Assembly: GCA_025458985.1 (NCBI GenBank)
Contig: JALORM010000295.1
Span: 1 to 6,304, forward strand
DNA length: 6,304 bases
From: Paracoccaceae bacterium
GTDB taxonomy: Bacteria; Pseudomonadota; Alphaproteobacteria; Rhodobacterales; Rhodobacteraceae
Direction: 5' to 3'
Below are positions 1 through 5,428 of this stretch, piece after piece; the first letter of the stretch is position 1; each line of letters opens with the position of its first letter. The position numbers and the translations under genes are program-made. The notes under the pieces are model-generated. The model worked only from the letters and a program-made list of their open reading frames with translations, was not told where the DNA came from and searched no databases.

Positions 1-375
1 ACCGAACGCTATGCCCAGATGTCGGCGGCCGAGGACCTGATCCTGACCGTCACCGCGAAGGGCGCGGGCAAGCTGTCGTCCAGCCACGACTACCCCGTGC
101 GCGGCCGCGGCGGCCAGGGCGTGATGGCGATGGACAAGGCGATGCGGGGCGGGCTGCTGGTTGCCTCGTTCCCGGTCGAGATCGACGACCAGATCATGCT
201 GGCCACTTCGACCGGCCAGTCGATCCGCGTGCCGGTCGACGGCATCTCGTTCCGCTCGCGCTCGGCCGGCGGGGTCAAGGTCTTCGACACCGCGAAAGGG
301 GAGCAGGTGGTCTCGGTCGCGCGCATCGCCGACCAGGGCGACGAGGACGCGCCGGCCGATCCGCCGGTGGAATGA
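1..375 (+). CDS. gyrA: DNA gyrase subunit A, C-terminal end (5' truncated by window)
   Basis: This is the last ~124 residues of the DNA gyrase A subunit, the breakage-reunion subunit that with GyrB introduces negative supercoils. The frame is open from base 1 (T-E-R-Y-A-Q-M), so the ATG at 19 is an internal methionine. The visible part belongs to the C-terminal DNA-wrapping beta-propeller. It shows a blade motif with YPVRGRGGQGV (a degenerate form of the GyrA-box type R-x-RGG-x-G), then VPVDGISFRSRSAGGVKVF, which is typical of the last blade. The protein ends in a short acidic, proline-containing tail (DQGDEDAPADPPVE), also common in this family. A parC tail is the only realistic alternative, but the blade motifs fit gyrA better. 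The next gene begins 18 bp downstream and is probably co-transcribed. Confidence 0.93.
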   Translation, partial: TERYAQMSAAEDLILTVTAKGAGKLSSSHDYPVRGRGGQGVMAMDKAMRGGLLVASFPVEIDDQIMLATSTGQSIRVPVDGISFRSRSAGGVKVFDTAKGEQVVSVARIADQGDEDAPADPPVE

Positions 376-393
376 CGGAGCGGAGAAACTGCG

Positions 394-735
394 ATGTCCG
401 AACTGAAGCCGGCCCAGATCATGGCGGCCAAGCTCCTGATCGTCCTCGGTCCGCTCGTGGCGGTCCTGATGGGGGGCGTCCTGGTCGCGCTGCGTGCCTG
501 GCTGCTTGATCCCGAGGCCGCCGCGGCAAGCGGGCAGTGGGGCGCCCCGCCCGAGGCGCTGACCTGGCTTGGCGTCGGGCTTCTGGGCTTTCTCGCTTTT
601 GGCGTCGTCGCGACGGTCGCGGGCGTGACCATGGTCCGCACCGGCCGCAAGAGCGGCCTTCTGACAGTACTGACCTTCCTCCCTGTACTCGTGGGCGTCC
701 TCGGCATCGCCCGTACGATCCTGCTCATGCAGTAA
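394..735 (+). CDS. small three-helix inner-membrane protein, function unknown
   Basis: A 113-residue protein that I cannot assign to a named family. Three hydrophobic segments are visible at about residues 12-38, 56-81 and 89-112. A short polar loop containing DPEAAAASGQWG joins the first two, and a basic turn (RTGRKSG) joins the last two. The C-terminus ends within or just after helix 3 (RTILLMQ). There is no cleavable signal peptide motif and no catalytic signature. The ATG at 394 is supported by GGAGAA at 382-387, six bases upstream. It lies 18 bp after the gyrA stop with no terminator-like hairpin between, so it is probably expressed from the gyrA transcript. Because neighbours differ so much in role, this placement says little about function. 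The reading frame is convincing; the role is unknown. Confidence 0.78.
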   Translation: MSELKPAQIMAAKLLIVLGPLVAVLMGGVLVALRAWLLDPEAAAASGQWGAPPEALTWLGVGLLGFLAFGVVATVAGVTMVRTGRKSGLLTVLTFLPVLVGVLGIARTILLMQ

Positions 736-756
736 GGCCGGCCACCGGCGCGGCGT

Positions 757-770
757 TTACCTTTTGGTAA
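757..770. repeat. perfect inverted repeat TTACC-TTTT-GGTAA
   Basis: A 5+5 bp perfect inverted repeat with a four-T spacer, in AT-richer sequence than its surroundings. It is 22 bp after the preceding stop codon and one base before the CtrA-like site. It could be an operator half of the downstream promoter, part of a second degenerate CtrA-type element (TTAC-N7-TAAG), or a weak hairpin for the gyrA transcript. The sequence alone does not decide between these. Confidence 0.4.
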
Positions 771-771
771 G

Positions 772-786
772 TTAACGCTTCCTTAA
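772..786. promoter_or_regulatory. CtrA-type binding site, TTAA-N7-TTAA
   Basis: TTAA at 772-775 and TTAA at 783-786 are separated by exactly seven bases (CGCTTCC). This matches the full consensus for the alphaproteobacterial response regulator CtrA, which controls cell-cycle, motility and envelope genes (known from Caulobacter and Rhodobacterales). Two TTAA words spaced this way are unlikely by chance in sequence this GC-rich. The site ends 110 bp before the ATG of the putative outer-membrane protein, a sensible promoter distance. Actual CtrA binding is inferred, not shown. Confidence 0.55.
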
Positions 787-796
787 TTGCGGGCCG

Positions 797-817
797 CCAT
801 GGCATCACCATGGCATC
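797..817 (+). repeat. 10 bp tandem direct repeat CCATGGCATC
   Basis: Two exact copies of CCATGGCATC (797-806 and 808-817) separated by one A, each containing the palindrome CCATGG. They lie between the CtrA-like site and the start of the outer-membrane protein gene. This could be part of an operator or a small local duplication. The second copy supplies an ATG at 810 that opens a longer reading frame, but this is not the preferred start. Confidence 0.45.
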
Positions 818-834
818 GCCGGGCCGTGCCCGGC
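818..834 (+). other. GC stem-loop in the leader of the outer-membrane protein gene
   Basis: GCCGGGC (818-824) and GCCCGGC (828-834) form a perfect 7 bp stem with a CGT loop. No T-run follows, so it is not a classical terminator for gyrA. If transcription starts near the CtrA-like site, this hairpin would lie in the 5' leader, about 60 bases before the start codon. It could affect mRNA stability or translation. Confidence 0.35.
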
Positions 835-896
835 TTCCGCCGGCGCAAAAAGGCCCTGCGGCCCCCCGAAAAGCTTCACCTTCAGGAGACATCTCC

Positions 897-1670
897 ATGT
901 CCCTTCGCACCGTCTTTCCGGCGGCGGCCCTTGCTGTCGCCTGCGCGGCCGCCATGCCTGCCACCGCGCAATCCAGTCTTGGCCTACAGTCCGGCGGCCT
1001 GACCTTCGGCCTGACCCAGGGCGAGGACGGCGAGGCCCGCGCCTCGGCCGACCTGTGGGCCGACGTCGCCATCGGCAGCCACCACGGCGTCCAGATCGAC
1101 CTTGCCGCCGAGGACACCGCGCAAGGCCTTCTGGCCCATGCCGGCGTGCATCTCTACCTCGCCCCCGGCCCCGACCGGAAGTACGGGGTCTTCGCGACCG
1201 TCGGCGATCTGGACGGCGAAAGCTTCACCGTCGGCACTGTCGGCCTTGAGGGTCGCATGGCACTTGGCCCGCGCACCGGGCTGGAACTGCGCGGCGGCAT
1301 CGGCATCGCCAACCGGATCGCGGCGGCCGACAACCTCGATTTCCTGTTCGCGGGTGCGGCCGTCGATCACGAGATCGCGCCGGGTCTGACCGCGAGCCTC
1401 TCGGCCGAGGTGGCCGAGTTCGACGAGACCGGCTTCCAGGCGATGGGCTCGACCGTCCTGGCGGAAGTGGAGTACCGCCCCGCCCGCAGCCCGCTCGCGA
1501 TCAGCGCGGGGCTTGGCGTCTCGTCGCTCGAGGGGCGCGATGGCCGCCCGCAGGAGACATTCGCCAGGATCGGCGTCAGCTGGACCTTCGGCGCCGCGAC
1601 GGAACCCGCCCGCCGGCCGTTCCGCCGGGCCGATCCCTACGCGCCGCTGGCGCTGCGCGGCCTCTTCTAG
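897..1670 (+). CDS. secreted protein, probable outer-membrane beta-barrel
   Basis: A 257-residue protein with a clear Sec signal peptide: basic MSLR, hydrophobic stretch to about residue 20, then a PATA|Q cleavage site near residue 24. The mature part is cysteine-free and rich in Gly/Ala. It alternates hydrophobic and polar residues in about ten or more short strands (for example GVHLYLAP, YGVFATVGDL, GTVGLEGRMALG, GLELRGGIGIANRI and ETFARIGVSWTFG), as expected for a small outer-membrane barrel. An Arg/Pro-rich tail of about 25 residues follows the last strand and ends in Phe. I do not recognise a named family; a soluble periplasmic beta protein is the alternative. The ATG at 897 is chosen over one at 810 because AGGAG at 884-888 lies 8 bases upstream and the signal peptide begins exactly there. 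The upstream CtrA-like site suggests cell-cycle-linked expression. Confidence 0.75.
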   Translation: MSLRTVFPAAALAVACAAAMPATAQSSLGLQSGGLTFGLTQGEDGEARASADLWADVAIGSHHGVQIDLAAEDTAQGLLAHAGVHLYLAPGPDRKYGVFATVGDLDGESFTVGTVGLEGRMALGPRTGLELRGGIGIANRIAAADNLDFLFAGAAVDHEIAPGLTASLSAEVAEFDETGFQAMGSTVLAEVEYRPARSPLAISAGLGVSSLEGRDGRPQETFARIGVSWTFGAATEPARRPFRRADPYAPLALRGLF

Positions 1671-1684
1671 GCCGTCCGCCGACA

Positions 1685-1720
1685 CCGCCCGGGCCCCTCA
1701 GCCGAGGGCGGACCGGGCGG
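1685..1720 (+). terminator. long GC-rich hairpin after the outer-membrane protein gene
   Basis: CCGCCCGG (1685-1692) pairs perfectly with CCGGGCGG (1713-1720). Inside, CCCTC (1695-1699) pairs with GAGGG (1704-1708) around an AGCC loop, giving one long nested stem-loop 14 bp after the stop codon. It has no T-run, so it is an imperfect intrinsic terminator, or a hairpin protecting the mRNA 3' end. A smaller stem, GCCCC/GGGGC (1727-1731 with 1737-1741), follows. Confidence 0.45.
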
Positions 1721-1779
1721 CGCCGTGCCCCGGCAAGGGGCGAAGCACCCGTCGGGGACGGGGCCGGCGCCGCCCACCC

Positions 1780-1815
1780 TTTTCCTGCCCGCGCCAAGGC
1801 GCTACACCCTCGGGC
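1780..1815 (+). promoter_or_regulatory. possible trmFO promoter for a leaderless or near-leaderless transcript
   Basis: No Shine-Dalgarno sequence lies at a usable distance before the trmFO ATG; the nearest purine run, AAGG, is about 16 bases away. Instead TACACC (1803-1808) resembles a -10 box, and TTTTCC (1780-1785) could be a weak -35 with a 17 bp spacer. Transcription would then start at or next to the A of the ATG. The matches are weak in isolation, so confidence is low. Confidence 0.25.
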
Positions 1816-3171
1816 ATGAACGAACCGATCCACATCGTCGGCGGCGGCATGGCCGGCGCCGAGGCCGCCTGGCAGATCGCCGAGGCCGGCCTTCCCGCCG
1901 TGATCCACGAGATGCGCCCCAAGGTCGGCACCTTCGCCCACCGCACCGGCAAGCTGGCCGAGATCGTCTGTTCCAACTCGTTCCGGTCGGACGACGACGA
2001 ACAGAACGCCGTGGGCCTCCTCCACTGGGAGATGCGGGCGGCGGGCGGGCTCATCATGGCGATGGCCGACGCCCATGCGCTGCCCGCGGGCGGCGCGCTG
2101 GCGGTGGACCGCGAGCCGTTCTCGGAAGCCGTCACCGCCCGGCTGCGGGCGCATCCGCTGATTTCCGTGGTCGAGGAAGAGGTTATCGCCCTGCCCTCAT
2201 CCGGCCGCTGGATTTTCGCCACCGGCCCCCTGACCTCGCCCGCGCTGGGGCAGGCCCTGCAGGCCGAGACCGGGGCCGAAGCGCTGGCCTTCTTCGATGC
2301 CATCGCGCCCATCGTCTACGCCGACAGCATCGACATGTCGGTGGCCTGGGAGCAGTCGCGCTACGACAAGGGCGAGACCGAGGCCGAGCGCCGCGCCTAC
2401 ATCAACTGCCCGATGGACCGCGACCGGTACGAGGCCTTCATCGACGCGCTGCTGGCCGCCGAGAAGACCGAATTCCACGAAGGGGAAACCGCCGGCTACT
2501 TCGAAGGCTGCCTGCCGATCGAGGTCATGGCCGAACGCGGGCGCGAGACGTTGCGGCACGGGCCGATGAAGCCCGTGGGCCTGACCAACGCTCACCGGCC
2601 CGACCAGAAGGCCTATGCGGTCGTCCAGCTGCGCCGCGACAACGCGCTGGGCACGCTCTACAACATCGTCGGCTTCCAGACCAAGATGAAGTACGGCGCG
2701 CAAACCTCTGTCCTGCGAATGATTCCCGGGCTGGAGAATGCTCAGTTCGCGCGCCTGGGCGGCATCCACCGCAACACCTTCCTGAACTCGCCCACGCTGC
2801 TTGACGACCAGATGCGCCTGCGCTCGCGCCCCCACATCCGTTTTGCGGGGCAGGTCACGGGGGTCGAGGGCTATGTCGAATCCGCCGCGATGGGCCTTCT
2901 GGCCGGGCGCCTCGCCGCCGCCGAGGCGAAGGGCCGCCCGCTGGCGCCGCCGCCGCCCGAGACGGCGATGGGGGCGCTGATCCACCACATCACCGGCGGG
3001 GCCGAGGCCAAGACCTTCCAGCCGATGAACGTCAACTTCGGGCTCTTCCCGCCGATCGACGCCCGGGGCGGCCGCAAGGGCCGCAAGGACCGCTATAAGG
3101 CCTACACCGACCGGGCGAAGGCCGCCTTCGCCGCCTGGCTTGACGGCCAGGCCGCGCTTTACGCGGCCTGA
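1816..3171 (+). CDS. trmFO: TrmFO, methylenetetrahydrofolate-tRNA-(uracil-5-)-methyltransferase
   Basis: A cytoplasmic flavoprotein that makes 5-methyluridine at position 54 in the T-loop of tRNAs, taking the carbon from 5,10-methylene-THF and reducing with FADH2 and NAD(P)H. It is 451 residues, normal for the family. Residues 6-16 hold the Rossmann FAD motif (HIVGGGMAGAE). VCSNSFRSDD (51-60) and FEGCLPIEVMAERG (229-242) contain the two conserved cysteines (C52 and C232) that correspond to the catalytic pair described for Bacillus TrmFO. KPVGLTNAHRP, GFQTKMKYG, RLGGIHRNTFLNSP, FAGQVTGVEGYVES and FQPMNVNFGLFPP are further family blocks. The frame stays open upstream to about 1513, but homology begins at M1 (1816) and the upstream extension is Arg/Pro-rich with no family resemblance. 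It is the first gene of a + strand run ending in gluQRS; the next ATG is 21 bp downstream. MnmG (GidA) is related but much longer. Confidence 0.96.
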   Translation: MNEPIHIVGGGMAGAEAAWQIAEAGLPAVIHEMRPKVGTFAHRTGKLAEIVCSNSFRSDDDEQNAVGLLHWEMRAAGGLIMAMADAHALPAGGALAVDREPFSEAVTARLRAHPLISVVEEEVIALPSSGRWIFATGPLTSPALGQALQAETGAEALAFFDAIAPIVYADSIDMSVAWEQSRYDKGETEAERRAYINCPMDRDRYEAFIDALLAAEKTEFHEGETAGYFEGCLPIEVMAERGRETLRHGPMKPVGLTNAHRPDQKAYAVVQLRRDNALGTLYNIVGFQTKMKYGAQTSVLRMIPGLENAQFARLGGIHRNTFLNSPTLLDDQMRLRSRPHIRFAGQVTGVEGYVESAAMGLLAGRLAAAEAKGRPLAPPPPETAMGALIHHITGGAEAKTFQPMNVNFGLFPPIDARGGRKGRKDRYKAYTDRAKAAFAAWLDGQAALYAA

Positions 3172-3192
3172 TGGCGGTGTAATCTGGCAGCC
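3158..3192 (+). promoter_or_regulatory. possible promoter of the methyltransferase gene
   Basis: The methyltransferase ATG at 3193 has no Shine-Dalgarno sequence. TAATCT (3180-3185) lies seven bases before it, overlapping TGTAAT (3178-3183), and could be a -10 box. TTTACG (3158-3163), inside the end of trmFO, is a possible -35 at 16 bp from TAATCT. If used, it would give a leaderless transcript, the same arrangement proposed for trmFO. Translation after trmFO by read-through is the alternative. Confidence 0.25.
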
Positions 3193-3810
3193 ATGGGCAG
3201 CTTCCTCGACAAGGCTTATGGCGCGAAGACGGCCGACGAGGTGCGCCGGCTCTACGACGACTGGTCTGCCAGCTACGAGGACGAGATCGGCGCGGCGGGC
3301 TACGCCACGCCCGTCCGGGTGGCCGAGGCGCTGGCCGAAGCGGGGGCGTGGTTCACCGAACCCGTTCTGGACTTCGGCTGCGGCACGGGCCTGGGCGGCA
3401 AGGCGCTTTACGACATCGGCTTCGACGTGATCGACGGGGTCGACATCTCGGCCGAGATGCTGGCCCGCGCCGAGGCCAAGGGCCTCTACCGGACGCTGAC
3501 GCTGATCCGGCCGGACGACCCGCCCCCCGAAGGCTACGGCACCATCGCCGCCATCGGCGTGATCGGCCCCGGCGCCGGGCCGATCGACCTGATCGACCGG
3601 CTTCTGGCCGCGCTCGCGCCCGGGGGGCTGCTGGCCTTCTCGCTCAACGACCATGCCCTGTCGCATTTGTGTTCCAGCGCCCCTGACCGCCCGTGGCCTT
3701 CGTCACCCGCTTCGCGCCCTCGCCCACCGGCCCCCTGCACCTCGGCCACGCCTATTCGGCGATCCTCGCGCACGATACCGCCCGGGCCGAGGGCGGCAGG
3801 TTCCTGCTGA
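3193..3810 (+). CDS. class I SAM methyltransferase, C-terminally truncated with an out-of-frame tail (probably degraded)
   Basis: Residues 1-156 (to base 3660) form a recognisable class I SAM-dependent methyltransferase. There is an N-terminal lid (AKTADEVRRLYDDWSASYEDE), SAM-binding motif I as VLDFGCGTGLGGKAL (58-72), an acidic loop VDISAEMLARA (83-93), a motif IV-like strand with GTIAAIGVIGPG (116-127), and post-I LAPGGLLAFSLNDHAL (141-156). Close family members continue for roughly 45 more residues, with a final beta hairpin that completes the fold. Here the frame instead runs on as SHLCSSAPDRPWPSSPASRP, a basic, Pro/Ser-rich tail. From 3693 that tail is simply gluQRS read in another frame, and it stops at 3810. 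This looks like a deletion joining the methyltransferase to the gluQRS upstream region. The substrate is unknown. The SAM site is intact, but the fold is probably incomplete, so activity is doubtful. Confidence 0.7.
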   Translation: MGSFLDKAYGAKTADEVRRLYDDWSASYEDEIGAAGYATPVRVAEALAEAGAWFTEPVLDFGCGTGLGGKALYDIGFDVIDGVDISAEMLARAEAKGLYRTLTLIRPDDPPPEGYGTIAAIGVIGPGAGPIDLIDRLLAALAPGGLLAFSLNDHALSHLCSSAPDRPWPSSPASRPRPPAPCTSATPIRRSSRTIPPGPRAAGSC

Positions 3811-4532
3811 GGATGGAGGATACCGACCTCGACCGCGCGCGGCCCGAACACGAGGCGCAGATCGTCGACGACCTGGCCTGGCTTGGTCTGACCTGGGACG
3901 GGCCCATCCATCGCCAGTCCGACCACATCGCCGCCTACAACGCCCGGCTGGAGCCCTTGGCGGCGCGGGGGCTGCTCTATCCCTGCTCCTGCACCCGGTC
4001 GGACATCCGCGCCGCGCTGTCGGCCCCGCAGGAGGGGGTCGAATTCAACGTCTACCCCGGCACCTGCCGCGGCCGGCCGATGGCCTCGCGCCGGGCCGGC
4101 GATGCGATCCGGCTGGACCTTGCCGCCGCGCTTGATGCGATCGGCACGCCCCTGCCCGCCTTCACCGAAACCGGCCCGGCCCATGCCGGACACCACCGGA
4201 TCGACCGCGCAGCGGCGCTGGCCCGGATCGGCGACGTGGTGCTCGGCCGCAAGGGCGAGAACATCGTCGCCTATTTCCTCGCCTCGGCCTTCGACGATGC
4301 AGACCAGGGGATCACCCATGTCATCCGGGGCGAGGACCTGTTCGACTTCACGCCGGTCCAGGTGATCCTGCAGCGCCTCTTCGGACTGCCGACGCCGGTC
4401 TACCATCACCACGCCCTGATCCGCGACGAGGCGGGCCGGCGGCTGGCCAAACGCGACGACGCCCGCGCCATCGCGAAGTACCGCGCCGAGGGCGCGACGC
4501 CCGCCGACATCCGGCGGATGGCGGGGCTCTAG
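3693..4532 (+). CDS. gluQRS: glutamyl-queuosine tRNA(Asp) synthetase
   Basis: A paralogue of the glutamyl-tRNA synthetase catalytic domain that activates glutamate and attaches it to the queuosine base at position 34 of tRNA-Asp. It is 279 residues, the expected length, and lacks the anticodon-binding domain of GltX. RFAPSPTGPLHLGHAYSA (6-23) carries the HIGH-type motif as HLGH, and MEDTD (41-45) is the glutamate-site block. C98, C100, Y121 and C125 match the CxC...Y...C zinc site that marks GluQRS. GITHVIRGEDL (206-216) and the degenerate KMSKS-type loop LAKRDDA (251-257) follow. The GTG at 3693 is the only sensible start: an in-frame TGA sits at 3684-3686, and the next methionine is at residue 41, beyond HLGH. 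No Shine-Dalgarno sequence is visible, and the start lies inside the methyltransferase frame. The stop TAG overlaps the hisI stop. Confidence 0.93.
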   Translation: MAFVTRFAPSPTGPLHLGHAYSAILAHDTARAEGGRFLLRMEDTDLDRARPEHEAQIVDDLAWLGLTWDGPIHRQSDHIAAYNARLEPLAARGLLYPCSCTRSDIRAALSAPQEGVEFNVYPGTCRGRPMASRRAGDAIRLDLAAALDAIGTPLPAFTETGPAHAGHHRIDRAAALARIGDVVLGRKGENIVAYFLASAFDDADQGITHVIRGEDLFDFTPVQVILQRLFGLPTPVYHHHALIRDEAGRRLAKRDDARAIAKYRAEGATPADIRRMAGL

Positions 4533-4888
4533 GCTTCGGGGCGCAGGATCTCCACCTCGGCGCCCTCCCGCACCGCGGTGTAGAAGCAGCTCCGCCGGTT
4601 GGTGTGGCAGGCAGGCCCCGTCTGCTCGACCAGAAGCAGCAGGCAATCGCGGTCGCAGTCGACCCGCAGCTCGACCAGGCGCTGGACGTGGCCCGAAGTC
4701 TCGCCCTTGACCCAGAACGCGGCGCGCGAGCGCGACCAGTAAGTGACGCAGCTTGTCTGGAGGGTACGGGCGACGGCCTCGGCGTTCATCCAGGCAACCA
4801 TCAGCACCTCGCCCGAGGCGTGGTCCTGGGCGATGGCGGGGACAAGGCCGTTCGCATCGTAGCGCAGCGTCGCAGGGTCGAAGGGCAT
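4529..4888 (-). CDS. hisI: phosphoribosyl-AMP cyclohydrolase
   Basis: The cytoplasmic enzyme of the third step of histidine synthesis, which opens the adenine ring of phosphoribosyl-AMP. It is 119 residues, the size of the monofunctional form; there is no fused HisE domain, as usual in alphaproteobacteria. VAWMNAEAV (31-39), YWSRSRAAFWVKGETSGH (50-67) and VDCDRDCLLLLVEQTGPACH (76-95) are the family blocks. D77, D79 and D81 match the three magnesium aspartates. C78, C94 and C101 have the same 16- and 7-residue spacing as the zinc cysteines of the archaeal HisI structure. The start (4888) is preceded on its strand by an AAGGAA purine run about seven bases away. An open frame continues upstream to 5332 but has no homology. 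It converges with gluQRS (4 bp overlap) and diverges from the scaffold gene. Confidence 0.95.
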   Translation of the reverse strand: MPFDPATLRYDANGLVPAIAQDHASGEVLMVAWMNAEAVARTLQTSCVTYWSRSRAAFWVKGETSGHVQRLVELRVDCDRDCLLLLVEQTGPACHTNRRSCFYTAVREGAEVEILRPEA

Positions 4889-4951
4889 CGGCGCTTTCCT
4901 TCCGTTTCGGTCGCGCCTATCTAGGGAAGGTGGAGGCACAAGGGAACCGGC
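4889..4951. promoter_or_regulatory. divergent promoter region between hisI and the scaffold gene
   Basis: These 63 bp must carry the start signals of both genes. The word CTATCTAG at 4917-4924 offers TATCTA as a -10 for the + strand gene and TAGATA as a -10 for hisI, so the two promoters may overlap on the same bases. TTTCCT (4895-4900) could be a weak -35 for the + strand gene, with a 17 bp spacer. Purine runs at 4941-4945 (AGGGA, six bases before the + strand ATG) and just upstream of hisI on the minus strand serve as ribosome sites. No further operator is obvious. Confidence 0.4.
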
Positions 4952-5404
4952 ATGAGCGGCGACGGCGACCTCATCAAGCTCTATTCCAGACGCATCCTTG
5001 CGCTTGCGGCCGACATTCCCCACGCCGACCGGCTGGCGAACCCGTCGGCCACCGCCAAGCGCCGCTCGCCGCTCTGCGGCTCCACGGTGACCGTGGACGT
5101 CGTGGTGGAAGACGGGCGCATCGCCGATTTCGGGCAGGACGTGAAGGCCTGCGCACTGGGCCAGGCTGCCGCCGCGGTGGTGGGCGCGCAGGCCATCGGC
5201 CGGACCCGCGCCGAGATCGAGCGGGCCCGCGACGAGCTGCGCGCGATGCTGAAGGACGCGGGGCCGGTGCCCGCGCCGCCGTTCGAGGGCTTCGAGGTGC
5301 TGCTGCCCGCGCGTGACTACCGCAACCGCCACGCCTCGATCCTGCTGTCGCTGGAGGCGACCGCCGAGGCGATGGAGAAGGCCGAAGCCCGCGTGGCGGG
5401 CTGA
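4952..5404 (+). CDS. IscU/NifU N-terminal-like Fe-S scaffold family protein with atypical ligands
   Basis: A 150-residue protein with the fold signature of the IscU/NifU-N scaffold family, on which [2Fe-2S] clusters are built. RSPLCGSTVTVDVVVEDGRI (38-57) aligns with IscU's first cysteine region (C42 here), and DVKACALGQAAAAVV (63-77) aligns with the second (C67 here). NRHASILLSLEATAEAM (125-141) aligns with the third region of E. coli IscU (HCSILAEDAIKAA). There the histidine is kept (H127) but the cysteine is replaced by alanine (A128). The aspartate after IscU's first CG is also changed, to serine (S44). From memory, this variant is usual among Rhodobacterales homologues, but I cannot confirm that here. 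No isc/suf gene lies nearby. It may bind a labile cluster or zinc, or have another role. The ATG at 4952 is preceded by AGGGA six bases away. Confidence 0.82.
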   Translation: MSGDGDLIKLYSRRILALAADIPHADRLANPSATAKRRSPLCGSTVTVDVVVEDGRIADFGQDVKACALGQAAAAVVGAQAIGRTRAEIERARDELRAMLKDAGPVPAPPFEGFEVLLPARDYRNRHASILLSLEATAEAMEKAEARVAG

Positions 5405-5427
5405 GGCGGATCGGCGTCCGCCCTCAG
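5401..5427. terminator. shared hairpin between convergent genes
   Basis: CTGAGGCGGA (5401-5410) pairs with TCCGCCCTCAG (5417-5427) around a six-base TCGGCG loop, with one bulged base. It overlaps the scaffold gene's TGA and lies two bases from the stop of the ATP-grasp gene on the other strand, so it could end transcription from both sides. Neither side has a real T-run, so it is an imperfect, bidirectional intrinsic terminator candidate. Confidence 0.5.
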
Positions 5428-5428
5428 G

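Noticed and set aside
810..896. Upstream ATG at 810 as the start of the outer-membrane protein
   Set aside because: It would add 29 Pro/Arg-rich residues before a textbook signal peptide, and no ribosome site precedes it, whereas AGGAG sits 8 bases before the ATG at 897.
1513..1815. N-terminal extension of TrmFO upstream of 1816
   Set aside because: The extra 101 codons overlap the previous gene out of frame and are Arg/Pro/Ala-rich. Family homology begins at the ATG at 1816 with the FAD-binding motif.
1725..2804. A 359-codon + strand frame overlapping trmFO
   Set aside because: It is extremely Arg/Pro-rich, with no domain signature, and runs out of frame with TrmFO, whose motifs are clear.
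2197..3666. A 489-codon minus-strand open frame opposite trmFO and the methyltransferase
   Set aside because: It is antisense to an unmistakable trmFO, has biased low-complexity Gly/Arg/Val content and no recognisable motif. Long antisense frames are expected in GC-rich genomes.
3655..3692. A simple frameshift explaining the methyltransferase ending
   Set aside because: None of the three frames between 3660 and the gluQRS start can hold the missing ~45 residues; only 32 bases remain, so sequence has been lost.
3534..4646. A 370-codon minus-strand frame opposite gluQRS
   Set aside because: It is a shadow of gluQRS, whose catalytic and zinc motifs are on the + strand; it has no homology-like blocks.
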